64,000 bases of DNA from Erythrocercus mccallii (taxonomy: Eukaryota > Chordata > Aves > Passeriformes > Dicruridae), in contig VZRG01001989.1 in the NCBI GenBank assembly GCA_013397435.1, forward strand, positions 62,001 to 126,000, given 5' to 3'. Shown piece by piece: positions 49,701-63,092 of this stretch (positions are counted from its first letter, which is position 1; the number at the start of each line of letters is the position of its first letter). The position numbers were made by a program, and so were the translations under genes. The notes beneath the pieces were generated by a model. The model had not been told where the DNA came from. It made no database searches and saw only the letters and a program-made list of their open reading frames with translations.

Positions 49701-50900
49701 TTGGTCTTTACTTCCCATTTTTTCTGCACTTTTACTACCACTCAATTTTCTCCCTGGCATGTAATCTCTGTCCCTGCTGCTTTCAGAGCACGCCAATGGT
49801 GACTGTGTACACATACAATGGTCACTATTAGATTAAGACACAGGAATTAAAAGATCCAAGTCTAAATCTCTAACTCTGGAATGATGAAATAAAAATCTAT
49901 TGAGTTTGGGGTTTTTATGAACTCTCTTTTTTATTCTTGAACAAGGTTCTGATCCATATGGTTGTGAGAGTATGAGCTCACTGAACTTGACATAACCATA
50001 TTTGGTGCAACCAGGAAACAGTAAAGCTGTAAAGTCAGTGCTATCTTGTGTTTTAGAGTTCAAATCCTTTCAGACATGTGAGAACTACCCAAGAAGACAG
50101 CTATAAGTGAAGTAGTCTTCCCCTCCTTACTTCAAGTGGCTGGAAAAAAAAAGGAACTGCAAAACCTGATTTTTCATAAGGGGAAATGTATGTTGCTTTG
50201 GTGTTACTCCCACCATAAAGATTGATCATGAAGAAAAAAGAGGCCTCAGGCAGAGGGCCTGAACTAGTTCTTCACTCTCTGGTCGTTACTGTCATGCAGG
50301 TGGTGCAACCTAGTCAAGTGTTATTTCTGCTATGCATGCTAGTAACTGTGTCTTATCTGTCACTCTCTGTAAAGATAAAGTGCCACGGTTGCAGCCCCCG
50401 CTACCATCAAAAATTGCACTTCATATACAAGGTGAACTCATGTCTCAAAATTTTGCAGGTTCCATCCCTCATAAGTCCTTCCTGCAGCAGTCGTCACAAA
50501 TTCGGCAGCTCGTGACTCTTCACTGGATCATGTCTTCACTACTCTGGACCTGTTTGCTTTCTACAATGGGATATGCAGCAAGCCCCATATTTGTCTTTTT
50601 TCTTCCCTCTGGGAGTTTTGATTTCTGCAATTTATAATGTGGAAAATACCATAAGACTTGGGCTCAAGGGACAAGCAGATGCTTTAAAAATAAATAGCTA
50701 GTCTTTGTGGTAATGAAAAACAACTATGCAATATGATCCTACATAGAAGATGCAAAGTTCAGAAGATAAATTGAGGCTGAAGACAAATCACGTCATTTCA
50801 AAATCATTCTCCTAGTTTGTGAGGAAGGTATGGTTGAAACTTTGAACCTGGCCTTGCCGAGCAATCCCTCAGGGGTCCCGAGCATCACGACTCTTGCCCA
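43710..50900. other. intergenic or intronic sequence, no gene recognised
   Basis: AT-rich sequence without recognisable exons or repeats. Open frames up to about 110 codons (for example 47661-47999 plus) lack domain or splice evidence. Confidence 0.55.
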
Positions 50901-51496
50901 GCCTTGAGATCTATCCTGTCTCCCGCCTCTTTTTTTGATGCGGTCCATGGATGCTGGCGCAGTTGAGAGCCACGCTCGGGGGGCAGCAGCTTAATTTGGG
51001 TTTCCCCCGCCCTTTGGGCATGTGCAGCCCGCACGCCTGTGCTCCTATCAGTCTGTGCCTGTGGCTGTGTGTCTGTGACTACGTGCGAGTGTCTCGGTGT
51101 GTGAGAGCAGCAGCCGGTGCCGCACAAGCTCCCTGGACAGCGCGGGATGCTGTTCCACCTGCAGTCATGTGTCACGGCCAGCGGGACGGGCGCGGACAGA
51201 GGGATGCCGAACGCCTTCCCCTCCGGCCCTGCTCACCTTCGCCCCTCCCGCTCTGCAGAGGCCCCTCTCATCCCGCCCACCGCAGCCAGGGCTGCCGGCC
51301 AGTGCGCGCCTCAGCCTCACGGCACTCCTAACCCCGCTTTCACCATACTGCTTCCATCGCGGCTCTCCTCCCGCGCCTCGGGAACAGGGGACACGAGCAC
51401 CCATTCCCGCTCGCTCCCCGGCTCTGCCTTCATCTCTCCCCGCTCTGCCTCACCGCCCTCCTCGCGCGCGCTCCCGCTCGCTCGCGCGCGCACGAG

Positions 51497-51516
51497 TGAC
51501 ATCACCCCTGTCCAAT
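51497..51516 (+). promoter_or_regulatory. CRE-like TGACATCA and CCAAT box
   Basis: TGACATCA at 51497-51504 and CCAAT at 51512-51516, 8 bases apart, in + orientation immediately 5' of the N gap that probably hides the transcription start. They are ordinary proximal promoter elements; binding is inferred. Confidence 0.5.
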
Positions 51517-51529
51517 CAGCCGCCGCCGC

Positions 51530-51617
51530 NNNNNNNNNNNNNNNNNNNNNNNNNNNNNNNNNNNNNNNNNNNNNNNNNNNNNNNNNNNNNNNNNNNNNNN
51601 NNNNNNNNNNNNNNNNN
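51530..51617. other. assembly gap (88 N) in the CpG island
   Basis: A run of N between gccgccgc and gccgagccgagcc. The flanks are nearly pure G/C, so the gap is probably a GC-rich segment missed in sequencing, and it likely contains the transcription start. Confidence 0.98.
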
Positions 51618-51731
51618 GCCGAGCCGAGCCAGCCGCGCCGTCCGGGCAGGGCCGTCCGAGACGTGCCCGGTGCGCAGCGGAGGTGGGGACGGTGCCGGGT
51701 GACAGCCCGGCCGTGCGGCGGCCGTGCGCAG
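51618..51731 (+). other. putative 5' UTR exon end with splice donor
   Basis: GC-rich sequence after the gap without an ATG, ending at a consensus donor CGCAG|gtaggg (51731/51732). It fits the 3' end of a noncoding first exon. The exon start is hidden in the gap. The gene is unidentified. Confidence 0.4.
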
Positions 51732-52349
51732 GTAGGGCAGGGCTCGCTCGGCAGCGCAGCGGGGTCCCGCGTTAGAGCGGTCCTGGGGAGGCGGCACCGC
51801 CCCGGGTGGGTCCCCTCAGCGGCGGCGGGTCACAACTTCGCCGGTGCTGCCGGGGGAACCCGGGGAGCTGGGGCAGGTGCGGGCCCGGGGGGCAGCCCAG
51901 AGCCCCGCCACGGCTCAGGGTGGAACCCGTTCCTTTGCGGCGCCCGGGGGCGGCGGCCCTTACCCGGCAAGGGGAGCGGGGCGGGCAGGGGGAAGTCGCC
52001 CCCTCTCAGGGCGCCTGCCCGCTGGGCACGGGATTACTCGGCACCCCGGGCTGCCGAAAGTGGGCCGCCTGCCCCGGGTAATCCCCCGGCGAGTGCTGTC
52101 CTCGCCGATCGTGGGCTCGGCATGGGGATGCTGGCTCGCGGGGGACCGGGATGCTGCCGCAGGGGAAGCCTCGTGCGCGGTTTCCTCTGCGTTTCCTACG
52201 GCGCACGTATGGATTTTGGCAGCCTGTGTAAAATCGCGTCCGTACCGTGGTCTTGTAGCGCATCATTTCAGCACCACGGTCTGTGTGCCGGAGCAGCCGC
52301 AGCCTTCCGCCGTACGCTGATGTATCTGCGTTTTGGGTGTGTGTAGTGG

Positions 52350-55300
52350 GGACGGGCTAAAAAGGGTGTTGTTTGGTGGGGTGTTTTTTTTTTTTTTTTG
52401 GCGCACCTTCTTGCAGTAAAAATAATAGCGTTTCACTTTGTTATCTCCTGTAAAGTGGTAATAATGCCTTTTTTCAGTGGCGCGTTTCCGTAGCTGTCAG
52501 TAATTCGGAGCAGCTGTAGTAACCTCCTGGTGAGGGCAGAAATGCCATTGCTGAGCTCCGCTAAAGGCACCTGGAAGGGCTGAGCTTGCCGAGGGTGCTG
52601 CGCCTGAGCTGCACCGCGGTGAGCGGCTCTTTAGGAATTGCAGCTGCTCTATGAAGCGCTGTTTAATTCTGATTATGAAATCTACTGGAGATTATCTATG
52701 CAGTTAATCAACTCTGCTCCATTTAGTAATGAAAGTAAACTGTGACCTTCGAGCTGCGAATGTTTTCAAGTGTTATATTCTAGCATAGTCATAGTTACAT
52801 AACAATATTTTAATACAGTTATATGAAAGCATTTAAAAAAGAGTTGGTTAACGTTTTAAAAAGAAGCCATTATGTAATTATCAGGCTGTACAACTGTACT
52901 AGGCTGTATTAGGGAAAAATACACCTTTAAAATGCAGCTACCTGTGCAGAGGTGGCTGTATCAAAGAAGGTATTAACAAGTGTGCTATTTAGACTCTTTT
53001 GTATAGACTTACTTGTAAGCCAGTAAAAATCATGAACACAGGCCTTGAAATTACGTAAGACAGGGGAGAGCTTTCTGAAATAACTTGTTATAGTTATAAA
53101 AATTCCCTGTTTCTTTCATCTACCGTTAGTAACTTCGAAATGTCCTTGTAGTGCATATACAAAGGATGATCTTTGACCCATGTTGTATAAATGATAATGC
53201 ACCAAAATTTCTTTAGTACGAAGTCACCTTAATGTTTCTGAAAACTGTTGGTAGAATGAATCTTTTGTTTGGTCATTCACATTCAAATATGTGTTGATAT
53301 TTGTTATATGTTAGCAGGTGCTTAGTTTTTGTCTTTAGTGAGTTGACATAATAAAAAAAAATAGATCTTTTCCATCTCTAAATTTTGCACAAAGTAAAAA
53401 TAACCTAAGCACTTCTGTCCTGGTTCATATTTGTATTATCCACAGTGTTGTTCTAAACCAGCAAGAGATTTCCAGTTTTTGAGAGGTACTAAAAAAAATG
53501 CAACCTCAACACAACTTCATGGTAATGCAAGAACCTACTTGATTTTATAGAATTTTAAATTGAGCATCTTAAACACCTTTTGTAGAGAAATCTCACATTA
53601 TTAAGGTTACAGAACAAAGAGGTTTTAAGTGCCTTTTTGAGCATGTACTTCTGATACAGTCTTAATTACATGATCATATAATATTTTTTTTTCCTACAGG
53701 AATCTTGTCTTTCACTGCATAGGATAAATTGAGCTCACTTAAGAGAATTCAGTATTTTTCATTGATCGTTGTGTGAGCCCATGACTTATTTATTCAATGT
53801 TCCTCAGATCTGCTTTGAAGATAGAACTGATAACATCTGTATGAGCTTTGCTAAAGTGCTTACTGTTATGTGATCAGAATGCCCTACAAAGTATTAGTAG
53901 TTTATCAAACACTACCTAAGGTGAGACAACACTTCTACAGATGATGAGGAAAGGCACAGAGAGGGCTAGGTGAAAAGTTCTCATTCATTTTTGGTATGCA
54001 GTTTGAAATTTCTACAATTCTTGTAAATATATTTGCTGAAGTCAGTAGTGACCTGCTACTGCTTTTTGTAACAGTCCTGACTGCTCCATGTGATTGTATC
54101 TGCAGAATGAATGGGGAAAAAGAGGAATTTACAATTAATAACACACCACGGAACTTATATATATGCAAGTCAATAAGGGGAATGAGGGAAACTACAACAG
54201 AGAGAATGATAGCCATTCAGGTCTCTGGGGCATATTACAGAGCCGCTGTCCTTCTTTCTTTCTGCAAGTTCAGTTCTTCAGGAGATAAAACAAAAGTCCT
54301 ACCTGCCTTAAGTTCTGTATCATCTCCAGTGGCAAGGTAATTTTGAATAAGAAGCACATGTTTATTTAAGTATTGTAAAAATCCAGCAAACTCAAGGGAA
54401 GTTAATTATGGTTGCACAGACAACAGTTTGTCATTTTACACCTTTTGAGTGCTTGATTTAGGAACCTTAATAATGTTCTTTTGTGTTGTTTGTGAAGTAA
54501 GATGTGTATACATGTTCCATAAATGTCCTTAGAACCTAGAAAGTTAAATTTTAGGGAACTGAAAAAACTAACATGCCAACAAAATGCAGAAAAATTTCAG
54601 TTTTCTAAGTAAATTTCTTATTATTTTACTGTATTGGACCTACAGTGGTTACAAAGAGAATTGGAAAAGTTTAATCCTTTGCAGAAAGCTCCTGAACTTT
54701 TACTACCATGAGTGATAGGAGTGCAGTCCTTTTTATGTACAGCAGTGGTAAAACAGAATGGCATAACTTGTACTGCATTTGCTCAGGTAATGCAAAAATG
54801 GTGGAACACTGAAATCCTTTGTAGTGTAGGCTTTAGGATGTGTTGTGGTGCATGAGGGCTCTTGCTAGACTTCTGCAAGCACAGTCCTTTTCACTTCATC
54901 ATTTATATGTATCCTAATGACAGCGCCTTTACCGTCCTGTAGCTGGTATCAGTGTTTTAGGTATTCCTGGTCTTGACTATTCCAAAGTTCGTTTTCGTAT
55001 CTCACCCAGTCCTGTCTCCTTGCTTTTTTCCTGCCAGCTTTCCTTTCATTTACTTTCCTTTATTCCTTGGAGCCTCCTCATCTTGATTTGCTATGTCAGC
55101 CCAGTCTAGTCGCCTTTCCACAGTCTCCAGTCACTTCTTCTGTGCTTTTAGCAGACATTAGTCTCAATTTTTATTCCTCTTTAGAGGATGGTGGATTTTG
55201 TTCTTCTCCACTGAAACAACACAGTACTTTCTTCTTAGAAGTTGGTTGGTCTTTGTTTCATTTTCAGAGATAAATGAAAGAACATAGCATTAACTTGAAA

Positions 55301-56344
55301 CCTGTCTGTGCTGATGACTTCAAAACATAGTCACAAACATTTTTTAAGAAAAATTGTGGTTTTCCTCTGTTGTTCCTTTTAAATTGAAATCTTAAATTTT
55401 TCGATGTGGCATGTATTTTTTATATGCATTGGCAGAAAGCAAAGACACACAGGACACTTTGACAAAGTTGTTAAGTAGTAGTAAACTATAGAAATGCCGA
55501 ACAACCTCAATAGTCCTAATTATGCAGAGAAAGCAGCAGTTCTGACTGTAGCATATCCTGCCTTTTTGCTTAACTCAGCTACGTTTTGCAGGGTTTTGTG
55601 CTGGGAAATAAAATATCAGATGATTTGGGTTGTGTTTGGATTTGTACTATTTCTTTCATTTTATCTCAAGGATTTGTTACAACTTCTTGAGACAAATACT
55701 TAAAAAAGATGATGTAAGCCTCTCCCTGAATTGAGATCTGGATAAAACTGGTGGAGTTACCACTGCATGATAGTGGTTTTGTTTTCATAAGGTAGTCTTT
55801 TGGATGTGGTAAAATAGCATTTGCAGTAACTTAGTAGCTCTTGTGTCTGAAATAAGGGACGTGGTTGAGCTATGGTTAACACTACAGACAGAATAAATGT
55901 ATACAGTATGTTAAAATGAAGAAATATAAATATACATATTTGACAAGTTCTTTGCTTTTATTTATGTAATGTTTTCATAACTGACGCATAGTGGACAGAT
56001 TATATGTTGTTCCCATGCAAATGAGTTAGCTTGGAGCACAGAGATCAGGATTTAGTCATGAGATGACTGATCTTTTTATAGCTTTATTGAAAACATCCTA
56101 TTTTACCATAGACAATTCAATTTTCTCCAGTTCAGCAGGAGTTGAACAGATGTGTTACTATTAGTTATTCCTAGTCAAGCCAGTACTCAGTTGTTAGATA
56201 TGGACTTGAATTTACTGCTGCATTAGATTCTTCATGAAATTGGTTTTCTTTTCCATTAAAATATGAGTAATGCTCTTCAGCTTACCAGCCGCCAAATGTA
56301 ATTTGTTTGTAAAAATCAAAGAGAGATGTTTATGTGTTCAGTCG
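52350..56344. other. intron-like sequence downstream of the CpG island
   Basis: AT-rich sequence with a long T run near 52382-52400. No coding exon was recognised. A good acceptor (tttttttttcctacag) at 53699/53700 precedes a stretch without a useful frame, which could be a noncoding exon but is unsupported. Confidence 0.55.
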
Positions 56345-56508
56345 AGCATTGGAACAGGTTACTCAGAGAAGTTGTGCAATTTCTCTCCTTGAAAGCTTTC
56401 AAAACTAGAAAAATGAAGCACTCGTAACCTAACCAAATGTCTTAGCTTTCAGCAGGAGGTTGGGCTGCAAACCTCCTGATGTCCCTTACAATATGAATTA
56501 TCCTATGA
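56345..56508 (+). mobile_element. old CR1 LINE 3' fragment
   Basis: Diverged CR1 landmarks occur in order: agcattggaacaggttactc, agagaagttgtgcaatttctc, ttgaaagctttcaaaacta, gaggttgggctgcaaacctcc, gatgtcccttacaa and atgaattatcctatga. Divergence is much higher than in the CR1 at 43150-43706, so it belongs to an older subfamily. Confidence 0.7.
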
Positions 56509-56509
56509 C

Positions 56510-59500
56510 ATCCCTTATTCTGACTTCTCTTACATCATGAAATATCCTGTGAGGTTATTCTGTAATTCCCAGGGTGGGGGGAGAAAGTCAGTATATAATC
56601 TGAACTTTATGAAAGGATAGGTGTGCCAACAGACAAAATATTCAATGTGTGAGTGAAATAATGTTACAGACTGAATTCCCTTTATAGTTTTCCTTGGTAG
56701 TTGTATTGAAATGCACTACTAGATTTGCTCTGGATTAGTTAGGCTGGATTTTTTATTATAGGTCTGTTTTCAGGGAGATTATAGCAGGATTCAGAAGCTT
56801 CATCAGTTAACACTTATGTTGTAACAAGTTGTAGTTCTTCATCTTTAAGTTCATAGGAAAGAAGAATTGGGTCTATTAATACAACTGTTCTTTATAAAAA
56901 TTATATTTTTCATACAAAATCTCATACTCAAAATCTGAATGTAAATATTTAAAGCAAACAGTACCTGCTGCTTAGTGGAACAGGCTGTTCATGTTGTCTA
57001 AATGTTGTTCCTAATTGCGCTGCTAATCTTTCTGGGAATGATTGGTGCTTACTGAATGTGGAGATAACTAGGTGCCTTGTCTTAAGCAGTGGGTCAGGAC
57101 AACAGAATATTGACTGGTTCTAACACATCAGCTTCAGTGAGATGGGAAATTTTGTATTTTCCACCATCAGGACAGAAATCCGTGTAATTTTAAATTTTTG
57201 TGTACTGTAAAAACACTAATTTTTTTTGGTGCCTACTTATAAGTCAATTAATATGTGATGCAGCGATGAATATGTAACTTTTTGAAAGCTTTCGTGATTT
57301 TATGAATACCACAAATTAACCTTTCACATATAGTTTTGTTTTTCACTGTGTCTTTTCTTGAGGCTTTTCATGTTTAAGATTTATCAGAGCTTAGGAGAAA
57401 TAATCCTTTTTTTTTTTCTTCTGTGAGAAAAGAGAAGCAGTCATATACCTCAGATATTTCTTGATGAAGACTTCCTTCTTGTATTTCCAAGTAGTACGCT
57501 TTCTTTGAAACTAGGAATAAGGCTTTCATAGAAGCAATCAGTTGTCCTGCTAACTACTCACTGATAAGACCTTAAATAAAGTTAAAAATAGATTAAATGT
57601 GTCTATGTTGAAGAGCAAGACTTTATTTTCCTTTACCAAGTATTATTAGCAAACTTGTAAAGGTGCCTAGAAGGATAACGTACCTGTTAATAAGGCTTGC
57701 TTTTTCTAGAAGTGTGAACTCTCTGCTATTACTCGTAGTGCTTTAGAGAAAGCATTGCAATTTTTCACTATGATCATTTTTGAGCAAGGCAAAAAGAAAA
57801 TAATTAAGATAAATGAGAAAGAGCAGCAAGAAATAACACTTTTTCTGTTTTCTGAATGTCTTCTTCTGAAGAATAAGGTCATCTCTCTTTTGTACTATTG
57901 CCAGAAGCCCAGCTCCCTTTTCATCAGAAGTCTACAGTTTACTTCTTTTATAAGAATGAACTTTGGAATATTGAACAGTTTCCACTTGAGATTTTTATTA
58001 TAAAGGAGCGCCCAGGGAGACCAGCTGCTGTTGAAACAGATCTTGGGAAGCCGGGTGTTCTGAAACGCTCCTTTTTTCGCTTTCTTGTTGTCACTTCCTG
58101 AACTCGCTTTGCACTGTATTTTTATTATATCTTTTCCTTCTGACTTTCCCTGACCCTCTTTCATCTTGGAAATTTCATATTGACAAAGAAACAGGAGCAA
58201 GAACAATATAAATTCTCCCTCTGGGACAGTAGAGTGGGTAATTGTTTTAAAATATTAAGTAGCTTTTTGTTTTTAAAGTGATGGTTATCTGTGTTTTATT
58301 AGCTAAAAACACTTGAGATAACTAAAGGGGTTTGAGTGAAAGACATGATTGCATTTTTATTACTAGCAATTTTTTGGTTCATTTATTATTAGGCTGTGTG
58401 ATTCCAAAATGTGATTTTTGGGCATAAAGGAAAGTGGTATATGTGAGAAAAAAGGTTAATTTGCACTTAACTGTATAGGTGAAACACAGAAAAAGGCAAA
58501 TTTGATTAAACCAAGTATTTTGTTGTGAAAATGGGAGTTTACTTACCTGCTGTTCAGAATGGCAAACATTGCTACAGAAACCTAAAGGCATAAAGAAAGT
58601 TTTGTGGTTAAAACAGCCTCAGGTTTGTAATAAAGCACAGCTGTTGCCACTTCCGCTCGCATTCTTTTATAGTAATGCATTCTGTGGGTTCTCTACAGAC
58701 CAGCTGACCCAGTCTTAAATGTGGCTGAACCATAAAACCTGTTTTGTCTCATTTCTATGAGAACTTATTTGAAGCATTCAAAAGATAAAAAGGCTTTTTT
58801 TTCTCTTCTTCAGAAGGGTTAACTCCAGTCAAATGTGATGTTTGTATCTGGAGTTACAGTATCTTCATATAATCCAGACTTTGCCTGCGCATATACTGAA
58901 AGGAAGCACAGAGTAGCTGCATAGGTTTGTTTTTTTTAACTAGGACAACTCTGAAAGAAATATGCTTCTGTGCATTACCATATACTTATGTATTACCTCA
59001 GTTTTATTTACATTCATTTAGCAGGCTTTTGTGACCTACTAAATATTTTTAGCTGGTCTTATCCTTGGCAGTGTTGCTAACGTAGTATTTAAAGTGACAG
59101 TGATTAGAGAAAGCCTGCAAACAGTCACTAAGGTTTCCCGTGTGTGTGTTTTTTTTGTTTTTAAAAAGCATCAACAAACCAGTCCCCCCAAATCCAATAA
59201 ATATCTAGTACTCTGGTATGGATCAAGTGCCAAGATAAGAAAGGAGAGTGTGTAAGGGAATATATGTGGGGTTTTAGCCACTGGTAAATAAATTCTAGTA
59301 TACCACATAAACCAGTGAAAACAGGTCAGAATTTACTGTTCTGTGATTATTTAATACTACCAAAGCACATAGGTATTTTATGTAACAACTAATCAGCTTT
59401 CAGATATTCTTTTCAGACCAGCTTGAAGGAAAACTGGACAGTGAAGGATATAGAGTACCTTGCAATGCAATTTCTATTGCAGCAGTTTAGTACCTGTCTC

Positions 59501-62179
59501 TAGACAGCCGCTTGTTAAGGTTATCAGGCTTCTAAGTAGAACAGTTTTGAACACTTGTTTGTGATTGTCTAAACCAAAGCACTCCATACATTTAGGATAT
59601 TCTTGGCCTATTTTTCATGGGCTGTCATGTTTAACGAGGTATTGAACTTTTTTTTAAAGTACCAAGTGCCTTTCTAGAAGGGTAAAAAATGTATTGTGTG
59701 GATACTGGCTAGATATTGTGCTATTTAATGGAATGTGCAAGCAGCCAAAGGGCACTTACTTGGCATTTGTCTTGGATCCATTGTAATCTAAGATAATAAA
59801 ATAATTAAAAAGAAAATATGGTTATATGTGTACTAAATTAAACTTTTGAAATCTTTTTGAAATTTTGGTCTACCAGCAGGCAAATTTCAGTTCAGCTTCA
59901 TAAAACATAGGTAATCATTCTAAAGAGTCCAGAGCCTAATTCTTGCCTGGTCTAGGAGAATCAGTTGTTAAATGCACATTCTCAGTATTTTTTTGCTTGT
60001 CAGTCGATCTTTCTCATCTGAAAGTTCTGTCAGAACACAAAATTCAGAAATAAAAATAGATGAATTTAAGTGAGAGGACTTTTTGTTAGCTGTTAACATT
60101 AGTTCTTTAACCTTTATCATCCAAATGCAAGTTTGGAATTGGACTGAGCTCTCTCTGGGTGAAGATGTTTCTCATGGTGTAGAACATCAATATTTAGGTG
60201 TTGGGAGTAACTTCAAAGAGCACAGGCACTTGTGCTTCCTCTAAACAATCCTGCAGGGTGTTGCTAAGCACTTACATTAAAAGTGTATTTATTTTTGTGG
60301 GTTTATTCTCTTAATCTCCAAGGTAATTTTACTGATTCTGACTTCATTATTCCTGTTCTATGGGATCTTTATCCAGGAGTTTGTTTAGTACATATGAAAA
60401 AATGCCAGTGTGTGCATTTGGGTGACATTTTAAAACTTTCTGAAAAATGGCGAAATTTTCTGTTGCTGGATATATCAATGTGATGCATTGTTTGTACTCG
60501 TGTTTGTCTCCAAATTCAAACTCATTAAAACTTGAAAACCATGCTTTCATCCTGGATTGTTCTTTTGTCTTCCCTGGAAGTTCTCTTGATGGCCTGAGAA
60601 CTTTGATAGATGTTCCCTCACATCTCAGGATGTGTGTGATGAGAATGAGTGATGAGTGATGAGAAACTGGGTCAGAGGAGGCAGTAGCTAACAAGGGCAA
60701 ACACAAATTTCTTGATTTGCCTAGCTTGTTCTGTTCTTCAGTCTGAAGTTGTTTGCATGAGTTTAAAGTGACATCAAAAATTTCAAACAAGTAGTCTGAT
60801 TTTCCCTATTCTGGATTAGGATTGCTCATAAATTTGCTGACCATGTTTTCTCAGTGCAGTGGGATATAAAAGCAGAAATACTTGTTGCAGACTTCTAGAA
60901 ATACTTTCTCACTGTTTGACAGACATTTGCAAATGGTGTTTTGATAAGATTGTTAAAATTATTTTACTTAATTTTGTTAGTTCTGACTGCAGAAGTGTAT
61001 GAAAACATTACTGTGTCTCCTCTCTCTGTTGGTCTAGTGACAGTTGGCAGGTGCTGGCTTCCAGAGAGAGCTGTGAGTTGCACAGTTTGGTAATTGGCGT
61101 TGAAATTGAGTAAGGAAATTGCCTCTTTCTCTTATGCTACAATACAGGCTTTCTAAGACAAGTTCTCTTCCTTTTCCACAGAAAATCAGCTATTATTAAA
61201 TTTTCTCAAAGAAAAAGGGCATACATGTGGCCAGCATGAGGAAGAATTACTTGATCTCTGAATGACTTGTGTCACTAAGAGCCAGCAGCTCAGTCTCACC
61301 TGTATCTCTGAAAACCAGTCTAAGAATGTTTGGAAATTGAAGAGGGTGCTGATTGGGAAAAACTTGAGGGTTATCTGTGTGAAATGAGTGGCTAAAGACA
61401 CTGCTATACAAGGAAGTTGTCAGTCTGCAGTTATACAAAAAATGTCTCCTTTCCCTCTCATTAAAAATCCCATTTCTATACTGTGCATCTGAAAATATGA
61501 TTCTTTACTACTTCATTTTTCTTTTCTTTCATTTTTTGGTTGGGATTTTTTTTGTGTTTTATTTTTTTAATGGCTCAACAGTGAAGTTAATAGTGAGTTG
61601 TTTTGTACGATATTCCTGTTGAGAGATACTTAAAAGTGTATTTTGCTTTGAAAAGTTATTGGAGATTCTGGCTGTGTGTATGGGTACAAATCACAGTGCA
61701 CGTACAGCCAGAATTACAGAATTCAGAGAAATCTGTCATTCTCTGAGGCTAATGGAGTCTCTTAATGCATCAGATGTGAGATCTGAGCTGATCATGTCTT
61801 GGAGTATGTAGTACCTTTTCTTCTTAATGAAAGTGTGAAAAACCCATTTATTTGAGAACATTTTGAGACACAAGTTGTATAAAGAACAAAATTACAAGTT
61901 GACAAAACGCTTTGTTCTGTAGGTGTTGTAATGCATGTTGGGGTATGCAGGAGACCAAGTCCTGATCTCATTTGAAACATCCAAACATGCTTGTAAATTC
62001 TCTTTTCCCTGATAAGGGAGTGAGTCAGAGGGAGACATATTCCAGTGAATGTACTAGAATGATTTTTATGAATTAAGCTTTTACTATGAATAGAGTAAGG
62101 CTATTAATACAAGCAGATACTTGCATGGTACATTTGCTTGTTTTGTGCTGCTGTTCCCACTGTGCAGGTGCATACTGTA
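56510..62179. other. intron-like sequence, no gene recognised
   Basis: AT-rich sequence. One short exon-like stretch at 61182-61261 is listed separately. Overlapping open frames at 57755-58206 lack domain evidence. No other repeat was recognised. Confidence 0.5.
61182..61261 (+). CDS. short exon-like stretch, unidentified
   Basis: After a strong acceptor (ctcttccttttccacag) the frame reads NQLLLNFLKEKGHTCGQHEE and stops at TGA (61259-61261) after about 26 codons. It could be a small terminal exon or chance. There is no recognised family and no partner exons. Confidence 0.15.
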
Positions 62180-62295
62180 ACACAGTCACTGTCACACATT
62201 CACTGTGACACAGACACTGTGACACAGTCCCTGTCACACAGACACGGTCCCACAGACACTGTGACACAGTCACTGTCCCACAGTCCCTGTGACAC
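62180..62295 (+). repeat. 14-bp minisatellite, 8 units, near-palindromic
   Basis: Eight consecutive 14-bp units of the form (A/C)CACA(G/T)(T/A)C(A/C)C(T/G)GT(G/C), starting at 62180, 62194, 62208, 62222, 62236, 62250, 62264 and 62278, plus a partial ACAC. The core CACAGT...ACTGTG is an inverted repeat, so single units and pairs of units can fold. It sits at the start of a GC-richer patch (62160-62530). Confidence 0.9.
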
Positions 62296-62299
62296 GCCA

Positions 62300-63080
62300 T
62301 CACTCCCAGTTACCCGTGTGGAGCCCAGCCTGGCTGTTGGCTGCCCAGGGGAGCTGCACTGTGTGACAGTGACCCCAGCTCAGGTGTGCAGGGTCCCTCA
62401 CAGCTGCCCCAGCAGCACAGGCAGACCCGGTGTCTCTGAGGGTGCACCTGGGATGGGCCTGACCTGCACAGCCCCTCGCTGGCACTGACATGGCCCAGGG
62501 GCCTTGCACATGCGCCACAGGCCCTGGGTCTCATGTCTTGAGAAGGCAACATGACAACAAATCTCCATAGCCTATTAGTGTTTGGTAGACACCTTCTCAG
62601 CACATATGGTTCTCTTTCTAGTTTGCTCTTTTCTACTGAGTCAGTTTAAAGAAATTACCAGCAACAGGATTTTTAACGACCACACAACCCTTGTACAATT
62701 GATACTTTGTTGAAAACCTGCAATGGGATGTCACTGACCTGTGAAACACTTTTCTCATTTTTCTTTCGATCTTATTATATTTGGAATTGAACTGTAATTA
62801 GTTTGAATTTTGAATTTCCTTTTTGTATTCTAATTTACTTTGGTGGAGGTTTTGTTATTTGTTCCACTGTGACCAAGTTCAATTCTGTTTTCCCATTGTT
62901 ACAAAAATACTAACAAAAAATGTGTCATGTCAAATGCATTTCATTACAATTTTATCTAACCTTTTAATGCATTTCCAACACAAATCTATTTATTATAACT
63001 GAGTAAACTTTTTCTGCAGAAGCAATCATATTTATTTTAAGATTGTTCTTCCCCTTTCTCAATCATCCTTTTACCAAACT
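62300..63080. other. GC-richer patch then AT-rich sequence, nothing recognised
   Basis: 62300-62530 is GC-richer than its surroundings and follows the minisatellite; the remainder is AT-rich. Overlapping open frames on both strands over the GC-rich patch reflect composition, not a supported gene. Confidence 0.5.
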
Positions 63081-63092
63081 TTTACATTTTGA

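Larger units (their letters stand above)
50930..52350 (+). promoter_or_regulatory. CpG-island promoter of a downstream gene
   Basis: About 1.4 kb of GC- and CpG-rich sequence, sharply different from the AT-rich flanks, with a sequencing gap inside. On the + strand a CRE-like TGACATCA (51497-51504) and a CCAAT box (51512-51516) lie just before the gap, and a 5' UTR-like exon with a consensus donor (GCAG|gtaggg after 51731) follows it, so transcription is most likely rightward. In mammals LAMB4 and then LAMB1 lie beyond the 3' end of NRCAM on the same strand. One of these is a candidate owner, but no laminin exon was recognised in the following 12 kb. A divergent leftward transcript is also possible. 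Confidence 0.7.

Noticed and set aside
51097..52346. Long open frames (up to 409 codons) across the CpG island
   Set aside because: They run through the 88-N gap and through very GC-rich sequence where stops are rare. They overlap in several frames and show no domain.
62073..62603. Open frames over the minisatellite and GC-rich patch
   Set aside because: The repeat period and GC composition keep several frames open. The translations are repetitive and overlap on both strands.
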